From assembly GCA_963618495.1 (NCBI GenBank), contig CAVESF010000009.1, forward strand, positions 1 through 64,000: a DNA stretch of 64,000 nt, given 5' to 3'. The notes below the pieces were generated by a model, which searched no databases, was not told the origin of the DNA, and saw only the letters and a list, made by a program, of their open reading frames with translations. Source of the DNA: Apopatosoma sp963618495. Lineage in GTDB: Bacteria > Bacillota > Clostridia > Oscillospirales > CAG-272. This document shows positions 53,002 through 60,579 of this stretch, one piece after another. Every line of letters begins with the position of its first letter. The first letter of the stretch is position 1. Both the position numbers and the translations under genes were made by a program.

Positions 53002-54036
53002 ATGGTAAAATATAAGATAAAAAAACAATCTCTCGCAGGCAGGCTGTTTTCCTTTGCTATGGCTGCTATGCTGCTGCTTGCGATGATGTTGCTTCTTTCA
53101 TCGTGCGGGGAGAGGGAACAGCCTTATGTCCCGGGCTCTCACGAGATCGGAACAACGGGAATATCGGTTTATCCCGAACTGGTAAAAGTCGATCTGGAAT
53201 ACGGGTCAAAGGATTTGGGCTTTCCGCTTAATTTTGTTTCAAAAAAGTCTCTTCCTGAAGATAAAATAAAAATCGTTCGGCTGGAAGGCAAAAATGCCGA
53301 TTATTTTGAGACGCCGATCATGACAAGACGGCAATTGGAAGATGTCACGGACGTTGAAATAAACGGCAAATATCTGTATAGCTATCAGATCGACCTGGAT
53401 ATTGATGTAGATCACTTTACTCCTTATATCACCCCTGGTCAGGATTTGCCGCCTGAAATGCCGGAAAGACCGGACATATGGGATATATGCATAGATACTA
53501 TTGTTGTCGAAATTGATGGCGAGGAATATCCCATCAAGCTTGTAAATCCCGTGAAGTATCAATATCACTGTAAATTCGGAGGCTATAATGATATTTCAGG
53601 CAATAGTATGTTTGGACCTATCATGGTATTTACATTCGCTCTGACCAACAGATATTCCGCAAGCATCCAAAATAGCGCAAGCGATATCCTTGTAAAGGAT
53701 TTTTACTTCTCTGATTTCCTTGATATCACAAGCAAGTCACTGCATTACAAGGGAGAATATATCGGAGAGCTGACCGGCGATAAGCTCTATCCGATAGCCA
53801 AGCGCACGAGCGATGAAGTTTCGGGAGGCGATGGAGGCGTGGTTTATTTCAATGCGGCTTTTTCGGAAAACTACAAAAGCACCGAGTTTGATTATATACT
53901 CTGCACATCTGTGATCGAATACCAGGTAGAGGGCGACGATACGGTATATAAAATGAAATTCCCGTTCAATTCACAGGGTTTTGCCAACAGAGATAATGTC
54001 GAAAAGTTTCTCGCTTATGTCGATACCCTTGATTGA
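53002..54036 (+). CDS. Lipoprotein of unknown function
   Basis: Not recognised. From the chosen start (MVKYKIKKQSLAGRLF; GGTGAG 4-5 bases upstream) the product is 344 residues. It has a lipoprotein signal ending LLLSSC (Cys about 35), then a beta-rich body: PELVKVDLEYGSKDLGFPLNFV, VVEIDGEEYPIKLVN, MVFTFALTNRYSASIQ. The pattern of paired strands and ligand-free loops suggests a substrate-binding or adhesive fold, but no family match is seen. Probably works with the exported protein upstream. Confidence 0.8.
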   Translation: MVKYKIKKQSLAGRLFSFAMAAMLLLAMMLLLSSCGEREQPYVPGSHEIGTTGISVYPELVKVDLEYGSKDLGFPLNFVSKKSLPEDKIKIVRLEGKNADYFETPIMTRRQLEDVTDVEINGKYLYSYQIDLDIDVDHFTPYITPGQDLPPEMPERPDIWDICIDTIVVEIDGEEYPIKLVNPVKYQYHCKFGGYNDISGNSMFGPIMVFTFALTNRYSASIQNSASDILVKDFYFSDFLDITSKSLHYKGEYIGELTGDKLYPIAKRTSDEVSGGDGGVVYFNAAFSENYKSTEFDYILCTSVIEYQVEGDDTVYKMKFPFNSQGFANRDNVEKFLAYVDTLD

Positions 54037-54044
54037 TACAGAAT

Positions 54045-54083
54045 AAAAAGGCGTCAGGCGCTCAATGCCCGACCGCCTTTTTC
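54045..54083 (+). terminator. Terminator after the lipoprotein gene
   Basis: AAAAAGGCG and CGCCTTTTT arms with an inner GGCG/GCC step, 9 bases after the stop. Confidence 0.8.
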
Positions 54084-54144
54084 GGTTTTGCGGCGAAAAA
54101 TCCGACTTTTCTGCGGAAAATCGGGGAAAATTTCAAAAAAGTTA

Positions 54145-54173
54145 TTGACAAAACCGTATAGTGTGTGTATAAT
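54145..54173 (+). promoter_or_regulatory. Promoter of rplJ-rplL
   Basis: TTGACA (54145-54150), 17 bases, TATAAT (54168-54173); full consensus directly before the L10 leader. Confidence 0.9.
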
Positions 54174-54180
54174 ATATAGG

Positions 54181-54296
54181 CAATCCGAAGACAGCAGGTT
54201 TTTGTAAAAGCTGAGCTATCCTGCCGAGGAGAGATTTATAAAGCGATTTATTGTCTTTCCGTATGCTTCATTGCGGAAAGATTTTTTATTTTCAAG
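54181..54296 (+). promoter_or_regulatory. Ribosomal protein L10 leader with attenuator
   Basis: The conserved elements of the Bacillota L10 leader are visible: CCGAAGACAGCAGG, then GCTGAGCTATCCTGCCGAGGAGAG. L10(L12)4 binds such an RNA and lowers expression of its own operon. A terminator-like hairpin CTTTCCG-...-CGGAAAG followed by ATTTTTTATTTT (54255-54290) stands before rplJ and is the likely control point. Confidence 0.88.
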
Positions 54297-54329
54297 CTTG
54301 GCTTTATTATTACGAAAGGTGGTGTAATT

Positions 54330-54842
54330 ATGCCAAGTGTACAGGTTCTTGAGCAGAAGAAACAGATTGTTGCCGACCTTACCGAAAGACTGAAAAAGTC
54401 TATCGCAGGTGTTATCGTCAATTATTCCGGTATCACCGTTGAGGACGACACGGCTATGCGTGCCGAACTGAGAAAGAGCGGCGTTGAATACACTGTCATC
54501 AAAAACACTCTCACAAAGAGAGCTTGCGAAGATGTCGGTTATTCGGCTCTGACTACATCTCTCGAGGGTATGACTGCCGTTGCTACGAGTGAAAACGATC
54601 CCGTAGCCGCTGCAAAGATACTCAAAAAGTATGCTGACAAGATTGAAAGCTTCGAAATCAAGGCAGGCTTCGTAGACGGTTCCGTTCTCGATGCCGCAGG
54701 CGTAAACGAGCTTGCTGAGCTCCCCTCCAAGGAAGCCCTCATTGCAAAGGTTCTCGGAAGTCTCCAGTCTTCTCTCTATGGTCTGGCTTATGTTCTCCAG
54801 GCTTATGTGGACAAGCAGAACGGCGAAGATACCGCTGCTTAA
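54330..54842 (+). CDS. rplJ: Ribosomal protein uL10
   Basis: uL10 anchors the L7/L12 stalk on 23S rRNA. The 170 residues start MPSVQVLEQKKQIVADLTERL and contain the typical VVNYSGITV-like start (VIVNYSGITVEDDTAMR), VIKNTLTKRA and a C-terminal helix for L12 binding. AAAGGTGG precedes the ATG. Confidence 0.96.
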   Translation: MPSVQVLEQKKQIVADLTERLKKSIAGVIVNYSGITVEDDTAMRAELRKSGVEYTVIKNTLTKRACEDVGYSALTTSLEGMTAVATSENDPVAAAKILKKYADKIESFEIKAGFVDGSVLDAAGVNELAELPSKEALIAKVLGSLQSSLYGLAYVLQAYVDKQNGEDTAA

Positions 54843-54910
54843 CCTATCACAGCGCCTGACGGCGCACAAAATTCTAAAAAAATTCATTTAAATTACGGAG
54901 GAAAATTATC

Positions 54911-55285
54911 ATGGCATCTGAAAAGATTACAGCAATTATTGATGAAATCAAGACACTTACTATCCTCGAAGTAGCTGACCTTGTAAAGGCTCTCGAAGAG
55001 GAATTCGGCGTATCCGCAGCTCCTGTTGCAGCAGTAGCAGTTGGCGGCGCAGCAGCTCCCGCGGCTGAAGAAAAGACAGAATTCGATGTAGTTCTTAAGG
55101 ACTTCGGCGCTAAGAAGCTCGATGTTATCAAGGCAGTCCGTGAGGCTACAGGTCTCGGTCTTAAGGAAGCTAAGGAACTCGTTGAGAGCGCTCCCAAGGC
55201 TATCAAGACAGGCGCTACAAAGGAAGAATCCGAAGCTCTCAAGACGGCTCTTGAGGCTGCAGGCGCAACTGTTGAAATTCAGTAA
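54911..55285 (+). CDS. rplL: Ribosomal protein bL12 (L7/L12)
   Basis: Stalk protein that recruits translational GTPases. The 124 residues have an N-terminal dimerisation part (SEKITAIIDEIKTLTILEVADLVKALEEEFGV), an Ala/Val-rich hinge and the C-terminal domain with EFDVVLKDFGAKKLDVIKAVREATGLGLKEAK in the family pattern. Strong GGAGG upstream. Confidence 0.98.
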   Translation: MASEKITAIIDEIKTLTILEVADLVKALEEEFGVSAAPVAAVAVGGAAAPAAEEKTEFDVVLKDFGAKKLDVIKAVREATGLGLKEAKELVESAPKAIKTGATKEESEALKTALEAAGATVEIQ

Positions 55286-55304
55286 TTTCAATAGAATCAG
55301 TCAT

Positions 55305-55335
55305 AAAACCGCTTCCCGTCGGGAGGCGGTTTTTG
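55305..55335 (+). terminator. Terminator after rplL
   Basis: AAAACCGCTTCCC-GTC-GGGAGGCGGTTTTT hairpin with T-run, 20 bases past the stop. No rpoB follows, unlike in most Bacillota. Confidence 0.9.
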
Positions 55336-55462
55336 TCTCTCGGTGACGTCGCGCCGAAGGCGGCTTTGCCGTCCGGAGCCCTCCTTCCCTCCTCTGAAAA
55401 GCACTGCGAAGGAAAAATTACCCGAAAGCTATTTTCACCAAAAAAAATATTTGCTTTTTACC

Positions 55463-55601
55463 TTGAAAAAAACGCACATTTATGATATAATAATATTATA
55501 TCTGTATGACTTTTTGCGCGGAGAAGCGCATTTTTTATGCGTTGGGCGAAAAAAGAGCGCCGAGAAAGGCGCTTTTCTCCTTTTTTCGCAAAAAGTATTG
55601 T
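55463..55601 (+). ncRNA. Candidate small RNA with its own promoter and two terminator hairpins
   Basis: In the 471-base gap before the peptide-binding gene: TTGAAA (55463-55468), 17 bases, TATAAT (55486-55491). Transcription would start near 55498. Then TGCGC-GGAGAA-GCGCA with TTTTTT (about 55515-55538), and AGCGCC-GAGAAA-GGCGCT with TTTTCTCCTTTTTT (about 55557-55592). No convincing reading frame is present. The promoter resembles that of tRNA-Thr (CGCACATT...TGATATAATAAT). A short RNA of about 45-100 bases is predicted; no known class recognised. Confidence 0.45.
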
Positions 55602-55672
55602 GCAAAATATATAATATCCGATGGCTCAAATTGTATGAATCAATGAAATCGCATTGTTTATAAAAATAAGAT

Positions 55673-55701
55673 TTGATTGTTTGCCTTTTGAGTGGTATAA
55701 T
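55673..55701 (+). promoter_or_regulatory. Promoter of the peptide-binding protein gene
   Basis: TTGATT (55673-55678), 17 bases, TATAAT (55696-55701), 55 bases before the start codon. Confidence 0.7.
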
Positions 55702-55756
55702 TATTGTAATTATACGGATAAGTATTTTTTTCAGATAAAATTCCGGAGGAAACAGT

Positions 55757-57616
55757 ATGAAAAGATTTTTGGCATTATTGCTCGCTTTGACATTTTCGCT
55801 TTTTTGCTTTGCGGGCTGTACGAAAATAGGTGAGGACGGAAACGGTGCGGAGATAGACATTTATCTCGGCACAAAACCGCTCAATCTTGACCCCGCTATC
55901 GCATATACGGATGAAAATGCGGTTCAGATACTGAATCTTATTTTCGAGGGACTTTTCAGACTTAATGCAAACGGTAAGCTTGAAAAGGCACTTTGCAAGA
56001 AGTATGAAGTATATGAAAATGCCCGCACAGGCATCAAGGAAATGAAGATAACCATCAATACCACACACTGGAGTGACGGTAGTGAGGTTCAGGCAAACGA
56101 TATCGTTTATGCATGGCGCAGAATCCTTGACCCTGATTTCAATTCTCCCGCGGCTTCCATGCTTTATGCTATCCGCGGCGCAAAATCGGCAAAACTCGGT
56201 GAAATTTCCATTTATGATATCGGTGTTTATCCCTCTTCAAAGAATACTGTAGTCGTTGAATTTGAAGACGGTGCCGATGTGGATGAATTTCTCTATAATC
56301 TCGCCAGCCCTGCGCTTGTTCCTCTCCGTGAGAACAAGATTTCCACATATAAGGACACATGGTCACGCAGCAGCACCGACCTTTCCGCAAACGGTCCTTT
56401 CAGAGTAAGAAAGTTCTCGAGCGACCCCACGGAAATCCTTGTGCTTCAGCGCTCCAAGTATTACAAGCTCAATATCGTTACAAATACAGAGGCTGCCGAT
56501 AAATTCGTTACGCCTTACCGTATAAATATTCATTTTGACCTGCCCGCCGATCTTACGGTGGTTTACCTCAAGGATGCGCAGGAGAGCGTTATGACAAAAT
56601 ATGCGGCAAAAGAGCTTTTCTACCTCTCGGGTATAACAAAAGCCGTTGCCGATGCAAATTCGCTCAAGTTCAAGACTGTAGATGCTTCTTCCACTTTCTC
56701 TTATATCTTCAACTGCAACAAGTCTTATTTTGCCGACGCAAAGGTAAGATATGCGCTTTCCATCGCACTTGACAGAGAATATATGGCAGAGCTTGTCGGC
56801 ATGGGTACAGAGGCGGCAACCTCGCTCCTCCCCTCTATGGTATTCAATACCAAGAAAGGTACTTCTTTCCAGAAAGAAAGCGGCGATGTTCTGCCCTCAA
56901 CTTCTCAGCTTGATGAAGCAAAGCAGCTCATTTCCGAATCGGGTCTCAATCCGCAGTCACTCGGTCAGATAGAGGTTTATTATCGCCTTGACCCCGTAAA
57001 CGACAGTGCCGGTTCCGACCGTCTCGGCAACCAGAGCAAGGAAAGAGCTATCGCGCAGTATACAAAGACTGTCTGGGAAGAGCTCGGCTTCAATGTTGTT
57101 GTCCGTGGCGTCGGCGACGCCGAAATGGAGACAAGATACAATAACGGAAGCTATGATGTTATGGCGATAGATTTCAGCATCGTTTCTCCTTATGCTTTCT
57201 ATAATCTCGCGCAGTTTGCTCGCGAATACAGCGGTTCTTCCAAGCTTGTAATGGAAGGCGATGCGGACTTTGACAAGAGCCTCGGCAAGGAAAGATATTA
57301 TATTTCTCTGCCTCATGCATGCGGTTATACAAGCGATGCTTTTGATGATCTTATCGAAAATGCTCACAAGGAAACCAATGCAAAGGCAAGAGCACAGATT
57401 CTTCATGATGCGGAAAAGACGCTTCTTGAGGAAGGCGGTATTTGTCCTCTCGTATTCAATAAGACAAACTATATGTCGCAGGAAATAAGCGGTCTCAAGA
57501 CAACTTTCTGGGGTACGGTTGATTTCAGAAAAGCCGACCTCAAGGATTACGAGAAGTACAATTTCGCAGAGACAACCTCTGAAAGCCAAGAAACAACGCA
57601 GACAGAAGAAAACTGA
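55757..57616 (+). CDS. Peptide ABC transporter substrate-binding lipoprotein (OppA/SBP_bac_5 family)
   Basis: Binds peptides or related ligands outside the membrane for import. The 619 residues begin with a lipoprotein signal (MKRFLALLLALTFSLFCFAGC, Cys about 22). Family segments follow: YLGTKPLNLDPAIAYTDENAVQILNLIFEGLFR, W-SDG-S-VQANDIVYAWRRILDP, the FSYIFNC...ALSIALDREYMAELV region, and LEEGGICPLVFNKTNY. The acidic end is ETTSESQETTQTEEN. It is complete. No permease or ATPase genes are next to it, so it must share a transporter encoded elsewhere. Confidence 0.94.
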   Translation: MKRFLALLLALTFSLFCFAGCTKIGEDGNGAEIDIYLGTKPLNLDPAIAYTDENAVQILNLIFEGLFRLNANGKLEKALCKKYEVYENARTGIKEMKITINTTHWSDGSEVQANDIVYAWRRILDPDFNSPAASMLYAIRGAKSAKLGEISIYDIGVYPSSKNTVVVEFEDGADVDEFLYNLASPALVPLRENKISTYKDTWSRSSTDLSANGPFRVRKFSSDPTEILVLQRSKYYKLNIVTNTEAADKFVTPYRINIHFDLPADLTVVYLKDAQESVMTKYAAKELFYLSGITKAVADANSLKFKTVDASSTFSYIFNCNKSYFADAKVRYALSIALDREYMAELVGMGTEAATSLLPSMVFNTKKGTSFQKESGDVLPSTSQLDEAKQLISESGLNPQSLGQIEVYYRLDPVNDSAGSDRLGNQSKERAIAQYTKTVWEELGFNVVVRGVGDAEMETRYNNGSYDVMAIDFSIVSPYAFYNLAQFAREYSGSSKLVMEGDADFDKSLGKERYYISLPHACGYTSDAFDDLIENAHKETNAKARAQILHDAEKTLLEEGGICPLVFNKTNYMSQEISGLKTTFWGTVDFRKADLKDYEKYNFAETTSESQETTQTEEN

Positions 57617-57654
57617 TTTCAAGTGAAAATAAAAACGGCGCTGGCTATCGCCTG

Positions 57655-57915
57655 CGCCGCAGCATGTCGAAACATAGGGGAAGCGTCACGAAACGTAGTG
57701 GAGTGGCGCTTCCCCTATGTTTCGGCGTCGCTTTTGCCTTTAAGCTCATCAATTCCGAGTACCTCCGGCAGTCGCATCTGTTTGCTGTATTGGATGTTTC
57801 GGAAGAAGCGGGAGTTAACACATATGCGAAGCGAACGCTGTCGGCGTCGCCGAGACAGTGTAGGGCTTGCTGCCGCCGGATAGAAGCATAAAGAATCTTT
57901 TCTCCTTTGGCGTGC
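57655..57915. repeat. Dispersed intergenic repeat, copy 6, with an 18-bp perfect inverted repeat
   Basis: CGAAACATAGGGGAAGCG (57668-57685) and its exact complement (57707-57724) enclose 21 bases; inner bases extend the stem with one wobble. Further on lie GAAGCGGGAGTTAACACATATG and GTCGGCGTCGCCGAGACAGTG, shared with copies 3, 5 and 7. Short frames on both strands reflect the palindrome, not genes. Confidence 0.75.
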
Positions 57916-57939
57916 TTTTCATTGACAAAAAACGCGCAC

Positions 57940-57972
57940 AAAAAAGAACCCTTGCGGGTTCTTTTTTGTGCT
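57940..57972. terminator. Bidirectional terminator before the XRE gene
   Basis: AAAAAAGAACCC-TTGC-GGGTTCTTTTTT hairpin at the 3' end of the minus-strand XRE gene. Confidence 0.85.
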
Positions 57973-57973
57973 T

Positions 57974-58201
57974 TCAGAGCCTGAAAATATCATCGTATGA
58001 TACTCGCAGAATATTTTTTATCAGAATTATCTCATCGGGGTAGAGATGCCGCTGTCCCACTTCGATTTTTGCCACGGCACTTCGGGTGATGTCACAGCCG
58101 CGGAGCTGCAGCTGTGCGGCGAGAATCTCTTGCGTCATACCTATGTTTTCACGCAATGAGCGAATGTTATTTCCGATCTTTTTTTCTATATTCCGATCCA
58201 T
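57974..58201 (-). CDS. XRE-family helix-turn-helix regulator
   Basis: A 75-residue HTH protein: KKIGNNIRSLRENIGMTQEILAAQL, then CDITRSAVAKIEVGQRHLYPDEIILIKNILRVSYDDIFRL. No other domain. I start at MDRNIEK (58201), with GGTGAT upstream; the longer frame crosses the divergent promoter. It is divergent from a small lipoprotein gene, with a likely operator between them. Confidence 0.88.
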   Translation of the reverse strand: MDRNIEKKIGNNIRSLRENIGMTQEILAAQLQLRGCDITRSAVAKIEVGQRHLYPDEIILIKNILRVSYDDIFRL

Positions 58202-58238
58202 CTTATCACCGTTCCGTTTTATTTTTTTAAAAAAGGTA

Positions 58239-58267
58239 TTGACAATAGTATACTTGTGTGATATACT
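58239..58267 (+). promoter_or_regulatory. Promoter and likely XRE operator
   Basis: TTGACA (58239-58244), 17 bases, TATACT (58262-58267) for the plus-strand lipoprotein. AGTATA (58248-58253) and TATACT (58262-58267) form an inverted repeat that overlaps spacer and -10, well placed for repression by the divergent XRE protein. Confidence 0.75.
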
Positions 58268-58327
58268 GTTTTTGCACTTATATAGGTGCAAATCAAACAT
58301 ATTAAAATTACAAAAGGAGAAACAGTT

Positions 58328-58663
58328 ATGAAAAAAATCGCACTTATCCTCGCAATCATCACAATTATTTCCTGCGTTTCGATACTGCTGACCGGTTGCG
58401 GCGGCGGTAGCAGCAAGCTTATCGGCACATGGGAGCTCGAAAACGGTAGTGAATTCTTGTTCAGCTCAAAAATCACATTCAAAAGCGGCGGCAAATATGT
58501 TGAGGTAAACGATGCCGGTTTTGACAAAGAAGGAAAGTACAGCGTAAAGAGCGATACCGAGGTCGAAATAAACTATCTTACATACAATTATAAGATTGAG
58601 GGTGACACACTCACACTTTATAGTAGCATTGGCGGCGCATCCGCAACATATAAGAAAAAATAA
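58328..58663 (+). CDS. Small lipoprotein, lipocalin-like
   Basis: A 111-residue lipoprotein: signal MKKIALILAIITIIS..., lipobox LLTGC (Cys about 22), then a small beta-barrel pattern (LIGTWELENGSEFLFSSKITF ... YVEVNDAGF ... EVEINYLTYNYKIEGDTLTLY). The LIGTWE start followed by paired strands is typical of small lipocalin-like or DUF-type domains that often sense or bind small ligands. AGGAG precedes the ATG. Function unknown; probably controlled by the divergent XRE gene. Confidence 0.82.
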   Translation: MKKIALILAIITIISCVSILLTGCGGGSSKLIGTWELENGSEFLFSSKITFKSGGKYVEVNDAGFDKEGKYSVKSDTEVEINYLTYNYKIEGDTLTLYSSIGGASATYKKK

Positions 58664-58696
58664 TTGACAATTTACCCCCCCAAGTGTTGACAAAAG

Positions 58697-58739
58697 GGTC
58701 GGCAGACGATACTTTCATGTATTGTCTGCCGACCTTTTT
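58697..58739 (+). terminator. Terminator after the small lipoprotein gene
   Basis: GGTCGGCAGAC and GTCTGCCGACC, an 11-bp perfect stem extended by ATAC/GTAT, then TTTTT. Very stable. Confidence 0.9.
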
Positions 58740-58750
58740 CCTGTACTATG

Positions 58751-58783
58751 CAAAAAAGAACCCGTGCGGGTTCTTTTCGTTTT
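58751..58783. terminator. Terminator after the sugar transferase gene
   Basis: AAAAAAGAACCC-GTGC-GGGTTCTTTT hairpin just past the minus-strand stop; nearly the same sequence as the one at 57940. Confidence 0.8.
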
Positions 58784-58786
58784 AGA

Positions 58787-59371
58787 TCATTTTATGTTTT
58801 CTTTTATCCCGTCGGAAGAAAACATCTTTCCGACGGTCGCGAAGAGGATTTTCATATCTCCCGCGAAAGTGATGTTGTCCGTATATTTCGCGTCACACTC
58901 CGCTTTTTCCTCAAGAGTGGTTATCTTGTCGCAGCTTATCTGCGAAAGTCCTGTCAGCCCGGGCGCGGCTTTATATACGCCGAGCTTCGTGCGCAGAGCA
59001 TGTATTTCCTTTTCGTCCACTATGAGCGGACGCGCACCGACGATGCTCATATCGCCTTTGATTATATTGATAAGCTGAGGCAGTTCATCTATTCCCGTGC
59101 GGCGCAGGAACTTGCCGAAGCGGGAAACATATTCGTCATCGGGCAGGTCACGCGAGGGAAGCTCCGGCGCATGACTTTTCATAGTGCGGAATTTATATAT
59201 CATAAAAGGCTTGCCGCCTTTTCCGATTCTTTTCTGCGTGAAGATAACGGGCGCACCCGATGTAAAAACGAGTATCAGCGTTACGATAAGCAGTAGCGGA
59301 AAGAGAATCACGGTAAGCAAAAGCGAAAATACAAAATCAAGTATTCGCTTTATATGCGGATAATATTTCAT
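58787..59371 (-). CDS. Undecaprenyl-phosphate sugar phosphotransferase (monotopic PGT, catalytic domain only)
   Basis: Transfers a sugar 1-phosphate from a nucleotide sugar to undecaprenyl phosphate, the first step of a surface glycan. The 194 residues are the minimal catalytic form: one N-terminal re-entrant helix (about 10-37), then PVIFTQKRIGKGGKPFMIYKFRTM, FLRRTGIDELPQLINIIKGDMSIVGARPL and AAPGLTGLSQIS. All family blocks are present. It is similar in size to PglC. It follows the GH130 gene by 24 bases on the same strand, although no other glycan-assembly genes are near. Confidence 0.93.
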   Translation of the reverse strand: MKYYPHIKRILDFVFSLLLTVILFPLLLIVTLILVFTSGAPVIFTQKRIGKGGKPFMIYKFRTMKSHAPELPSRDLPDDEYVSRFGKFLRRTGIDELPQLINIIKGDMSIVGARPLIVDEKEIHALRTKLGVYKAAPGLTGLSQISCDKITTLEEKAECDAKYTDNITFAGDMKILFATVGKMFSSDGIKENIK

Positions 59372-59395
59372 TATAATGTATCCTTCAAAAAAGGT

Positions 59396-60385
59396 TTATT
59401 TTCCGAGGCAAAGCGCGGCAAGCTCATCCGCGTCGGCTGTGGCAAGGCATTCCACCGTATCGGAGGCGCCGTAATAAATTTTAACCTCGCCTGTCTCTTC
59501 AAGTATCATGCCGCCGGGGAATATTACATGCGTGCGGAAGCCGTCGTCTGTTTCCCAAGGCAGGTCGGGAGTGATTATCGGCTTGTCATAAATGCCGAGC
59601 ACCCTCTGCGGATTTTCAGCGTCAAGCAGAGCGATGCCCGCATGATAACGCTTCGTCCATTTCGTTTCCCAACCGTTTTTGCCGCGCGAGTCGTCGCGGT
59701 CTACGGCATGAATCGTCGTCAGCCAGCCGTATTTTGTCCTGACGGGCGGCGCACCGGGACCTATCTTGTCATTGGCAAATGGTACATTTTCAACGCCCAT
59801 GACAAATTTTGTCTCTCCCCAGTATTTCATATCGGGCGAGAATGACATATACATATCAAATCTGTCCTTGCCGCGGGAATAAACAGGCATAGGACGCTCG
59901 AGGCGGACATATCTGCCGCCTGCTTTCTCGGGGAAAAGAACCATATTTCTGTTATCGGGCGCGGAGATGCTGAGCGCCTTGAAATGCGCGAAATCTTCCG
60001 TTACGGCTATTCCGCCGCAGACGCCGTGCGCCGTATCTACGGCGAAGCACATATATACGCGCCCGTCGATAACGGTAAGGCGCGGGTCATAAATGCGACG
60101 GATATTATCACCTATGTCTATTCCGTCCGGCAGATTGTCGGAGCCGAGTATCGGCTTGTCCGCAACAGTCCATTTTATGCCGTCATCGCTTGTGGCAAAA
60201 CCGAGATTTGTACCTTCAAAGCGGGTATTGCCCCACTCGCCGTAATCATTGCGGAAAACCATGACATATTTCCCCTGATATTTTGTTACACCAGCATTGA
60301 AAACAAGTGTGGCATGATAGGGAACATCATCTTTTGTCAGTATCGGCTTGTCGTGCTTTTTGACAATTTCATTTACCTGCTTCAT
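59396..60385 (-). CDS. Glycoside hydrolase family 130 phosphorylase-like protein
   Basis: GH130 enzymes mostly phosphorolyse beta-mannosides (mannosylglucose, mannobiose, mannosyl-N-acetylglucosamine) inside the cell. The 329-residue protein has the five-blade propeller pattern and the family marks: NAGVTKYQGKYVMVFRNDYGE, the catalytic Asp region IYDPRLTVIDGRVYM, the phosphate-site segments around GPGAPPVRTKYGWL and WTKRYHAGIALLD, and HVIFPGGMI with KIYYGASD. I start at the ATG at 60385 (AAAGGAC 7 bases upstream). Exact substrate is not readable. It has a strong own promoter. Confidence 0.92.
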   Translation of the reverse strand: MKQVNEIVKKHDKPILTKDDVPYHATLVFNAGVTKYQGKYVMVFRNDYGEWGNTRFEGTNLGFATSDDGIKWTVADKPILGSDNLPDGIDIGDNIRRIYDPRLTVIDGRVYMCFAVDTAHGVCGGIAVTEDFAHFKALSISAPDNRNMVLFPEKAGGRYVRLERPMPVYSRGKDRFDMYMSFSPDMKYWGETKFVMGVENVPFANDKIGPGAPPVRTKYGWLTTIHAVDRDDSRGKNGWETKWTKRYHAGIALLDAENPQRVLGIYDKPIITPDLPWETDDGFRTHVIFPGGMILEETGEVKIYYGASDTVECLATADADELAALCLGK

Positions 60386-60422
60386 AAGGCTTGTCCTTTC
60401 GGAGAACGCATATTTCCCTCTT

Positions 60423-60451
60423 ATTATATTATTTTTACCGCTTTCTGTCAA
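60423..60451 (-). promoter_or_regulatory. Promoter of the GH130-sugar transferase pair
   Basis: Minus strand TTGACA (60446-60451), 17 bases, TATAAT (60423-60428). Confidence 0.88.
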
Positions 60452-60502
60452 TGCGAAACCGGAGTGATTTTTATAATTTACATTACTTTTACATTTTTTC
60501 TG

Positions 60503-60568
60503 TTCACAAAAGGCAGTATATATGATAAAATTATCTCAATAACGAACCTGCGGGAGCAGGTTTTTTTC
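60503..60568 (+). promoter_or_regulatory. Promoter followed by leader terminator
   Basis: TTCACA (60503-60508), 17 bases, TAAAAT (60526-60531). The transcript would begin near 60538 and meet AACCTGC-GGGA-GCAGGTTTTTTT (60545-60567), a strong terminator placed 12 bases before the gene's ATG. Either attenuation or a very short RNA. Confidence 0.7.
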
Positions 60569-60579
60569 AGGGGAATAAA

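Noticed and set aside
58787..60385. Start of a polysaccharide biosynthesis cluster
   Set aside because: Only one sugar transferase is present, paired with an intracellular GH130; no glycosyltransferases, flippase or polymerase follow on either side.
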